This document shows positions 1 to 5,927 of a DNA stretch of 6,673 bases, in pieces (the stretch's first letter is position 1; every line of letters starts with the position of its first letter). The stretch spans positions 1 through 6,673 of the forward strand of contig JAFDJI010000458.1 of NCBI GenBank assembly GCA_019307545.1, read 5' to 3'. A program made the position numbers and the translations under genes. This DNA comes from Deltaproteobacteria bacterium. Its GTDB lineage: Bacteria > Myxococcota_A > UBA796 > GCA-2862545. Below the pieces are notes generated by a model, which saw only the letters and a program-made list of their open reading frames with translations, ran no database searches and had not been told where the DNA came from.

Positions 1-531
1 GAGGAACCAGGAACCGGGCTGCAGCGCGTACTCGGTGCGCAGGTCGAGCCCCGCGTCCGGGATGAGGTCGGGGACCTCCAGCAGCCCGGTGAACACGGCC
101 ATGGGGGTTTCGGGCCCCACCGCCACCACCTGGGCGCGGTCCGAGAACACCCCGCTGTCCATGACGGCCACCCGCTCCGGCTCCATCAGCCGCCCGAGCC
201 CGAACATCGTGCCCCACTCGTCGATGGAGTCCCGACCCAGCTGCCCTTCGGGCCGTACGATGTCCGCATCGATGACTGTCCCGCCTTGGGAGACGTAGTA
301 GCTGCCGCGGCGTGCCGACTGGATCACGAACTGGACGCGGTCGTTGTAGATCTTGATGTCGCCGACCCGTCCCTCGGCGGAGATCCCACCGAACAACGCT
401 TCCTCGTCCGTCACGACCCCCGCACGCACCTCGTCGGGCCCGAGACGCTCGGTCAGATCAAGGCTCGAAATGGTCTCGGGGGTGCACCCCACGACGACCA
501 GTGCGACCAGCACACCCGTACCGTGACGCAT
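1..531 (-). CDS. Lipoprotein of unknown function, 3' end outside the window
   Basis: The first 177 residues are visible; the frame runs off the left edge without a stop. The start at 531 is supported by a GGAGGA ribosome site six bases upstream. Residues 1-16 are a lipoprotein signal peptide: Arg2 and His3, a hydrophobic stretch, then the lipobox VVGC with Cys16 as the lipidated residue, so the mature protein should sit on the cell envelope. The body has a compact beta-rich opening (residues 54-71, GRVGDIKIYNDRVQFVIQ) followed by GGTVIDAD at 83-90. From memory this resembles the N-terminal domain of large myxobacterial lipoproteins that continue into CehA/McbA-type (PHP-like) metallohydrolase domains. 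That part would lie outside the window, so the assignment is only a suggestion. It is the last visible gene of a same-strand run, 81 bases after the lipase. Confidence 0.82.
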   Translation of the reverse strand, partial: MRHGTGVLVALVVVGCTPETISSLDLTERLGPDEVRAGVVTDEEALFGGISAEGRVGDIKIYNDRVQFVIQSARRGSYYVSQGGTVIDADIVRPEGQLGRDSIDEWGTMFGLGRLMEPERVAVMDSGVFSDRAQVVAVGPETPMAVFTGLLEVPDLIPDAGLDLRTEYALQPGSWFL

Positions 532-612
532 GTGCGTCCTCCATAGGGAAAGCGGCCCAGCCTAGACTGAGAGCAACGCCGATCGCACGCCCCATGTGAG
601 CCATGCCTCGAG

Positions 613-1893
613 TCAGAGGCCGAGTGCGGCCAGCCGACGTGCCTCCGACAGGTAGAACGCGCGGTGATCGAACACCGGATTGACGGCGTCCACTACCTGG
701 CCCACCGAGTCCATGTGGTCGGCCGGAATCTCCCCCATGTACGCGCCCCACTGGGCCGACGACACCGGGACCATCCCGTCGTTGTCCCCCGCGGCGATGG
801 AAAGGAGGGTGAAGGTGGCGCCCAGGTAGACCGCCACTACCTCCCCCCCGGTCTGCCGTTGGCAGTACAGGTCGAGCACGCCGCAGCTCCGCCCGGCCCA
901 GGAGGCGTAGTACACCCCCGGCACGTCCGGTGTCGTCGCGTTGAAGTCCGCCATGGCCTCGGTGGTCAGGGACGCCAGCGCCCCCACCGCGTCCTGTGGG
1001 GGCAGGCCAAGCAGCGCCGCCAGGCCGTCCACCGCGGCATCCACCAGTTCCTGACCAAAGGGGGTGACATCGACCAAGCCACTGGCCACGTCCGCCACCG
1101 CGCTACCCCGATGCGGCGCAGCCACGGTGATCACCGCCGCCACCTCGTCGCCGTAAGCGAGACGGCTGGTCAGGTACCGGGCATCGGTTCCGCCCTGCGA
1201 ATGACCGATGAGATCGAAGCGCCGGCCCACGCCGTCGTCCACCAGCGTGTCCAGATGGTCGCTCCACTGTGCGCACCGCTGCTCGGTGGAGGCGAAGGGG
1301 TCGACCGCAGGCGTGACCACCAGGTATCCGCGCTCCTGCAAATGCTCCCGCACCCCGTAGAAGTACTGGAACAAGCTCACGTAGTCAGCAGGCGCAGCGC
1401 CGTGGACCAGCACGAGGGGGTAGCGGGTGAACTCCAGGTCGCACCCCTGCACACACTGCACCCCCACCGCATAGGCGTGGCCGGGCTCGTCCAGGTCGAC
1501 CGGCTCCAGGTGTACGAAGAACTCCCCGGACTGCACCAGGTCCACGGGGACCGACTCCCCCGGTTCGAGCACCGCCGGTGAATGTAGGTCCTGACCGAGC
1601 AGATCGAGCACCCGGACCCGAGCCGCGGACTGGCCGCTCCAATCCGGCAGGCGGACCGACACGCGGGAACCCCCGGCCCCCGCGCTCGCGTGAACCGCCA
1701 CCTCGCACTGCCCCCGCCACCCCTGCACCGCGTCCCCCTGGCGCACGAAAGTGCCCTCCGCGGCCAAGGTCAGGGCCCCGCAGCGTTGCGACGCCGCGGT
1801 GTCAGCTGCCTCGTCCTCCGGATCGGAAAACACCTGGTTCGACACCTCGAAGGTGCAGGAAACGAGCGGCAGAAGGAAGAGCAGACGGTGCAT
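613..1893 (-). CDS. Lipoprotein triacylglycerol lipase-like alpha/beta hydrolase
   Basis: Predicted 426-residue secreted, lipid-anchored esterase or lipase. The start ATG at 1893 places the lipobox LVSC with Cys13 right after a short hydrophobic signal; the frame stays open to a GTG at 1911, but those six extra residues add nothing. Residues ~38-155 are beta-rich and resemble a PPC-like accessory domain (inference). The hydrolase follows: oxyanion-hole HG at 164-165 in YPLVLVHG, nucleophile Ser232 in GHSQGG, AAPHRGS near 258-264, Asp372 in NDGMVP, and His393 in DHMDSVGQ. The spacing and wording of the last motifs match Pseudomonas/Burkholderia family I lipases (NDGLV and NHLDEVNQ). In that family the Asp just after the His binds calcium, so Asp395 is a likely calcium ligand. 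Substrate is not readable; a triglyceride, other ester or polyester would all fit. It lies 39 bases after the SRPBCC-like lipoprotein gene and has only a weak ribosome site. Confidence 0.9.
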   Translation of the reverse strand: MHRLLFLLPLVSCTFEVSNQVFSDPEDEAADTAASQRCGALTLAAEGTFVRQGDAVQGWRGQCEVAVHASAGAGGSRVSVRLPDWSGQSAARVRVLDLLGQDLHSPAVLEPGESVPVDLVQSGEFFVHLEPVDLDEPGHAYAVGVQCVQGCDLEFTRYPLVLVHGAAPADYVSLFQYFYGVREHLQERGYLVVTPAVDPFASTEQRCAQWSDHLDTLVDDGVGRRFDLIGHSQGGTDARYLTSRLAYGDEVAAVITVAAPHRGSAVADVASGLVDVTPFGQELVDAAVDGLAALLGLPPQDAVGALASLTTEAMADFNATTPDVPGVYYASWAGRSCGVLDLYCQRQTGGEVVAVYLGATFTLLSIAAGDNDGMVPVSSAQWGAYMGEIPADHMDSVGQVVDAVNPVFDHRAFYLSEARRLAALGL

Positions 1894-1932
1894 GGCGCCG
1901 CTTTCTACCACAGGCTGTCGGAGCGGGGACGC

Positions 1933-2637
1933 CTACGGATACGTTGGAAGCTCGTCTCCGTTGACGAAGGCCACGATGTCCGTGTGCAGATCCGTCTGGA
2001 AGCTCTCCATGGTGTCTGGACCCCGGGTGGCTGCCTTGAGATGCTGGGCGATCTCGAGCTTGGTGACGTCGTCCTCCACGGATCGAACCACCATGGAACC
2101 CTCCAGGATGTCGATTACCGAGGCGCCAAAGGTCTTCTGCCACCGAACCGCCAGGATTTCCGGCGCGTCTGTCCCCTCTACGACCACGGCATGGCGCCAG
2201 GTGATGTCGTACTCGACGGTGATGAGGTCATGCACCAGGTGGTGGACCAGCATGGTGTAGTCGTAGCCCTCCTCCACGTCGTAGAGCGCCGACCACTCCG
2301 CCACCTCCCGGCGGTCCACCACCACGTCGGGGTCTTTCAAGGCCTCCCAGGTGTCCGCGGCGGAGGCCAGGACGTAGGCGCAAGCGTGGGTCCAGTCGAA
2401 CTCGTCGCCCCTGCCGGATACCAGCTCGATCTCCTCGGGAAAGGAGTGGGCCCCGGAACCTTCGGGGCAGGTGGCCCTGTTCTCCTCCAGGGGTTCCATG
2501 CCTTCCGGGAACGGGGTCTCCACGTTGCGGCAACCGAGTGCCAACAGCAGGAGCAACACCCGTACTCCCCGCGCGCGACCGACCTTCGAAGTGGTGCCAC
2601 CCGTAGTGAAAAGACCCTCCTGAGAGCCTGTGTTCAT
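1933..2637 (-). CDS. Lipoprotein with probable SRPBCC (START-like) domain
   Basis: A 234-residue envelope protein when started at ATG 2637. A lipoprotein signal is clear: basic residues (KVGRARGVR), a leucine run and the lipobox LALGC with Cys36. About 40 low-complexity residues follow. The segment from about residue 80 to the end fits the SRPBCC/polyketide-cyclase pattern: a first strand leading into ASAADTW (91-97), a central Trp-containing strand (VEYDITW), the hairpin ILEGSMVVRS then VTKLEI, and a long amphipathic C-terminal helix. This is pattern recognition, not a strong family hit. The start is uncertain. The frame is open to ATG 2664, and a GTG at 2559 has the best local ribosome site (GGGGAG five bases away) but would leave a very short signal. 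I chose 2637 to keep the basic n-region. It is first of three same-strand lipoprotein genes and is divergent from another SRPBCC-like locus. Confidence 0.75.
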   Translation of the reverse strand: MNTGSQEGLFTTGGTTSKVGRARGVRVLLLLLALGCRNVETPFPEGMEPLEENRATCPEGSGAHSFPEEIELVSGRGDEFDWTHACAYVLASAADTWEALKDPDVVVDRREVAEWSALYDVEEGYDYTMLVHHLVHDLITVEYDITWRHAVVVEGTDAPEILAVRWQKTFGASVIDILEGSMVVRSVEDDVTKLEIAQHLKAATRGPDTMESFQTDLHTDIVAFVNGDELPTYP

Positions 2638-2676
2638 CGAGATTGTAGAATAGTCGAAATCCATGTTGCGAACCGC
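2638..2676. promoter_or_regulatory. Possible divergent promoter region
   Basis: This is the most A+T-rich short patch in the window and separates the minus-strand lipoprotein run from the plus-strand SRPBCC-like locus. It contains TACAAT on the minus strand (2647-2642) and TAGAAT on the plus strand (2646-2651), each one base off the sigma-70 -10 consensus and overlapping each other. No good -35 partner is visible for either, so the assignment is weak. If the minus box is real, transcription would start near 2635, which would argue for the GTG 2559 start of the leftward gene. Confidence 0.3.
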
Positions 2677-2700
2677 ATGGGATCTCTGTATTGCCAGATC

Positions 2701-3094
2701 ATGATCCTGCTCGCCCTGCTCCTACAGTGCGCCGCTCGACGACCCGGTCCAATGCGCCGAGCTGTCTCCGGACGTCCACTCCGTCACCCGAGTCGATCGC
2801 CGCGACGGATGCGACGAACTCGTCACCAAGACCCGCGGCCTGTTTCGCCCACTGCGCTACCGTTCCCGACGGTGCCGCACTGCCGATGGCTACCGGGATC
2901 AACTGGTGGAGAGCGAGGACTTCTCGGCCTACGAGACCACCTGGGCGCTCAAGGACGTGGACGGAGGCACCGAGATCACGGTCCGCGTCCACACCGAGGT
3001 GAACCTGCCGGTCCCCAAGTCGGTGGTGGAGAAGCGCTCAAAGAAGAGCATCGGCGAGATGCTCGAGGCGCTCGCAGAGAAGATCCTGCGCTAG
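2701..3094 (+). pseudogene. SRPBCC-like lipoprotein gene, frameshifted and probably 5'-truncated
   Basis: Two pieces in different frames appear to belong together. From ATG 2701 one frame encodes a compact lipoprotein signal, MILLALLLQC, with the lipidation Cys at 2728-2730; that frame then becomes arginine- and proline-rich nonsense. The next frame (+1) reads from about 2729 to TAG 3092-3094 as a sensible domain of about 120 residues: ELSPDVHSVTRVDRRDG, then the hairpin YETTWALKDVDGGTEITV, then NLPVPKSVVEKRSKK and a final amphipathic helix. This is the C-terminal three quarters of an SRPBCC/polyketide-cyclase fold. The good frame has a TGA at 2702 and no ATG, GTG or TTG before GTG 2906, too late to include the conserved part. 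The first strand and helix of the fold (about 25 residues) also seem missing. A one-base indel near 2728-2740 would join the pieces. Decay, sequencing error and programmed shift are all possible. Confidence 0.6.
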
Positions 3095-3098
3095 CAGC

Positions 3099-5858
3099 CT
3101 ACGCCGTTTGTGGGCCGCTTTCCCCCGCCTCGTCGACTCGGCGGCACAGCAGATCGTGGAACCGCTCCGGCTCCCACGCATCGGGGCGCCCGCTGGAGAA
3201 CCCGGTGAACACATCCCGCAGCAGAGGCGCCTCCAGGTCGTAGCGACGCACGATCACGTCGCTGGGCGGAGGCGCTTCGGCCCAGGAGCCAGCGAGCTCT
3301 ACTGCCAGATCACGGTTCTCGGCAAGGGTGTGGGCATTCTGGAGCACCAATCCCCCCTGACACTCGAGGCGCGACCGCACCTTCTGCTGGTAGTGGCCCA
3401 TCCCCTTCAGGGCCCGGTGCGCCCCGAACACCATCAAAATGGTGCGGTCCGTCCACGGGGCGACCCGCACCCGAGCGACTCCGTGGTCGTCGCCGTCCTG
3501 TGCCCTGTGCAGACCCTCCTCCAACCGGAGCATCCCGTGCGCGTAACGACCCTTGACCGCCACCATCGCGGGCTCGTCGTCGGCACGCGGCACCCGAAGC
3601 CACTGGACCTCCATCCGACGCGCGATGGCCCACTTGGTGTACACGTCCACCAGAAGGTCACGGGCGAGACGACCCGTGAGCCCGAGTGGCGCGATCTCCA
3701 CCAGCGAGTCCCACACCCCCTCGTCGCCCATGTGGACCAACTCGCGAAAGGCCCATTCCGTCGACCGCTCCAGCGCGACCATCCGTCTCGCGGCGCGATC
3801 CAGCTCCCGCCGGGTCTGCACCGCGGCGACTTCCTCGCCGAGGTCGTCCACTCGTTCTCGGAGCCGATCGAGCCGATCCAGGGTCACGGTGGCCCGGTCC
3901 AGGTCACGCAGCGCACGCGCCGCATGCTCGGCGTGTTGCCAGAAGCCATGTTCGGCCCGCAGCTCCAAGAGGCGTGCACGCTCCTCGATCAGGAACTCCT
4001 CATCCACACGAGAGGCGATCTCCTCCAAACGGTCCCGGAGTTGCTGCACCCCCGGTCCCAGGTCGGAGACCGACAGCTTCCGCCCCTCCAAACGCACCGG
4101 CTCGCGCTCCCGCCGCGCAGCACGGCTCTCGGGGGTGTCCACCATCCGGATCCGCATGCTGCCCAGGTGTGCGGTCACCCGGATGATCTGCCCGGGATCC
4201 ACTTCCCGCTCCATGAGGTGGAGCGCGAGGGGGAGGACGATCTGCCTCTGGATCTCCCGCTTGAGGGCGCGCGCACCATATCGACGGTCCACGCCCCGCT
4301 GAATGACGAGGTCGAGGGCCCCGTCGTCCACCTCGACCACCAGGTTGCGCCCGGTGATGCCCTCCCGCTGGAAGATGCGGCGCAGCTCATGCCGGGCCAC
4401 GGCGCGCACCTGGTCGGTGGAAAGCTCGTGAAACACCACGATGTGTTGGAAGCGGTTGAGGAACTCCGGGCGGAAGTGCTCCTGGAGCGCCATTCGCTGC
4501 CGCTCGGGCCAGTCCGATTTCCCAGCGCCGAACCCCACCGCGTCAGACTCCGGCGTGCCGGCATTGGAGGTGGCGATGACCAGGGTGCTTCGAAAGTCCA
4601 CCGTCCGCCCATCGGGGGTGGTGACGCGGCCCTCGTCCAGGAGCGGTAGCAGCACGTCCCACACGTTGGGATGGGCCTTCTCCAACTCGTCGAAGAGCAC
4701 GACCTGGAAGGGCTGCGCGAGGACCGGATCGACCAGCCGTGCCGGTTGATCGGGCCTTCCCGGCGTGCCCAGAAGCCGCTCGAAGGCGTGGTAGTCCTTG
4801 AACTCGGACAGGTCGAAGCTCAACAGCCGCTGCGCGCTTCCGAAGAGGAACCTTGCCACCGCGCGCGCCACCTCGGTCTTCCCTACCCCGGTCGGCCCGA
4901 CGAAGAGGAAGGTGCCGAGAGGGCGGTTGGGGTCGTGCAGACCGGCCTTGAACAGGGCGATGGTCTCCACCACCGCCTCGACGGCCTCGTGTTGCCCGAC
5001 GATTTGCTCCTCGAACCACTGGCGAATCTCCGCCGCCCGCTTGGTGGAGGTGCTGGAGACGATGAACAGGGGCAGCCCGGAGTAGATGGAGAGCACCTTC
5101 TCCACGAAGGCCGGGGTGACGGGCTCCGGCTCGCCAATCTCCTTCTTCTGTCGATGGTAATCGGCCACTCGGCCGAGCAGGGTGATCGCCGGGGCGGGCT
5201 GGGGCCGCTTGGGGAGGAACCGGCTTGTGAGCTGCACCAGGGCATGACGAGTGGAACCATCCACCTCCAGCCCCAGCCGTGTGGCCGCTCGCACCAGCAC
5301 ACCGTCCACCTTCTGGCTGTCCAGCGGCGCCACGGCGACCTTTTGGAAGCGGTCCACGAATTGCGGAACCTGGTCCATCCGCCGGAGGTGTTCGGAGCTT
5401 GCCTCGCCCAGGAGCACCAACTCCCCGGAATCCAGGAAAGGCACCAGCGCATCGAGCATATTGGTCTTGCCCTGGGCGGTGACCCCGGCCCACGGCAGGT
5501 GCCAAACGTCCGAAAAGTACAGGATCACCTTCTGCTCTGCCGCCTTCCGCGCGACCTGGGTGACCTTGGACTGCCACTCGCCCAGGTAGCGCGTCCCGGC
5601 GAGGATCGCGGTCGTAGAAAGCTGAACGAGCCCGCCCGACTCCCTCTCCGCGAAGACGCGGGCCACCGCATTGACGATGGCGGTCTTCCCCACGCCACCC
5701 GGACCCACGAGGACCACCGAGCGCCCGCCATCCAGCGCCTCGACGACCTGGCGCACCTCCTCCTGGCGGTACTCCGCCGCATTGAGACGCCCCTCGCGCG
5801 CAGCGGCGACGAGGTCACGCCCGTCCTGGAGCAGTGCACCCTCGTAGGTGTCGTCCAT
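3099..5858 (-). CDS. Tandem AAA+ ClpB/ClpC-like ATPase fused to a degenerate RF2-like module
   Basis: A 919-residue predicted cytoplasmic ATPase. AAA+ domain 1 (~30-260): Walker A GPGGVGKT (52-59), pore loop with Tyr91 in RYLGEW, candidate arginine finger Arg170 in DRFQKV. Its Walker B position reads ILYFSDVWHL, lacking the usual Asp-Glu pair. Domain 2 (~285-565): GPTGVGKT (321-328), Walker B LFDE (Asp390, Glu391), sensor-1 TSN (430-432), arginine finger Arg469 in FLNRF, sensor-2 GAR (528-530). There is no Clp N-domain and no middle coiled coil between the ATPases. Residues ~603-905 follow the RF2 plan: PCRF helices with FW at 639-640, YTKWAIARR (740-748), YAHGMLRLEEGLHR (772-785), KGMGH where RF has the GGQH motif (818-822), and RRYDLEAPLLRDVFTG (871-886) like the RF2 tail. 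Start 5858 begins sensible protein; GGGGAG lies 11 bases upstream. The frame stays open to 6197, but that part overlaps the divergent gene and looks non-coding. Confidence 0.92.
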   Translation of the reverse strand: MDDTYEGALLQDGRDLVAAAREGRLNAAEYRQEEVRQVVEALDGGRSVVLVGPGGVGKTAIVNAVARVFAERESGGLVQLSTTAILAGTRYLGEWQSKVTQVARKAAEQKVILYFSDVWHLPWAGVTAQGKTNMLDALVPFLDSGELVLLGEASSEHLRRMDQVPQFVDRFQKVAVAPLDSQKVDGVLVRAATRLGLEVDGSTRHALVQLTSRFLPKRPQPAPAITLLGRVADYHRQKKEIGEPEPVTPAFVEKVLSIYSGLPLFIVSSTSTKRAAEIRQWFEEQIVGQHEAVEAVVETIALFKAGLHDPNRPLGTFLFVGPTGVGKTEVARAVARFLFGSAQRLLSFDLSEFKDYHAFERLLGTPGRPDQPARLVDPVLAQPFQVVLFDELEKAHPNVWDVLLPLLDEGRVTTPDGRTVDFRSTLVIATSNAGTPESDAVGFGAGKSDWPERQRMALQEHFRPEFLNRFQHIVVFHELSTDQVRAVARHELRRIFQREGITGRNLVVEVDDGALDLVIQRGVDRRYGARALKREIQRQIVLPLALHLMEREVDPGQIIRVTAHLGSMRIRMVDTPESRAARREREPVRLEGRKLSVSDLGPGVQQLRDRLEEIASRVDEEFLIEERARLLELRAEHGFWQHAEHAARALRDLDRATVTLDRLDRLRERVDDLGEEVAAVQTRRELDRAARRMVALERSTEWAFRELVHMGDEGVWDSLVEIAPLGLTGRLARDLLVDVYTKWAIARRMEVQWLRVPRADDEPAMVAVKGRYAHGMLRLEEGLHRAQDGDDHGVARVRVAPWTDRTILMVFGAHRALKGMGHYQQKVRSRLECQGGLVLQNAHTLAENRDLAVELAGSWAEAPPPSDVIVRRYDLEAPLLRDVFTGFSSGRPDAWEPERFHDLLCRRVDEAGESGPQTA

Positions 5859-5869
5859 CAACTGGATCG

Positions 5870-5883
5870 CTCCCCGTGGGGAG
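5870..5883. repeat. Perfect 14-base inverted repeat over the ribosome site
   Basis: CTCCCC-GT-GGGGAG lies in the 69-base spacer between the AAA+/RF2-like gene and the divergent membrane gene. On the minus strand its proximal arm is the GGGGAG that probably serves as ribosome site for the start at 5858. In RNA it could form a five-pair stem with a four-base loop that would hide that site; as DNA it could be a small operator. In a high-GC genome such a short palindrome can also occur by chance. Confidence 0.3.
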
Positions 5884-5927
5884 GGAGTGAACCACAATCG
5901 CGCGACGCGTAGTACTCTCCAACCGCA

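Noticed and set aside
532..612. Possible terminator or promoter between the lipase gene and the window-edge lipoprotein gene
   Set aside because: Only four-base CATG and CGATCG self-complementary bits are present, with no stem followed by a T run and no paired -35/-10 boxes. Nothing beyond the ribosome site can be supported.
1690..3243. Long plus-strand open frame of 517 codons crossing the lipase and SRPBCC loci
   Set aside because: It is antisense to two clear lipoprotein genes and has shadow-type composition. Only the short signal-like piece from 2701 is of interest, and that is described with the frameshifted locus.
2690..3316. Shared ten-base string TGCCAGATCA near 2691 and 3302
   Set aside because: The flanks do not match beyond a few bases and lie in unrelated contexts; a single short match in over 6 kb is not a repeat.
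3099..4061. A separate functional peptide chain release factor gene (prfB)
   Set aside because: There is no break or internal start with ribosome site between the ATPase and the RF2-like part, GGQ and SPF are absent, and no RF2 autoregulatory frameshift signal is seen.
3108..4649. Plus-strand open frame of 513 codons opposite the AAA+/RF2-like gene
   Set aside because: It has the composition of an antisense shadow of a high-GC gene (His-, Pro-, Leu- and Arg-rich, no domain), while the minus strand encodes conserved motifs throughout.
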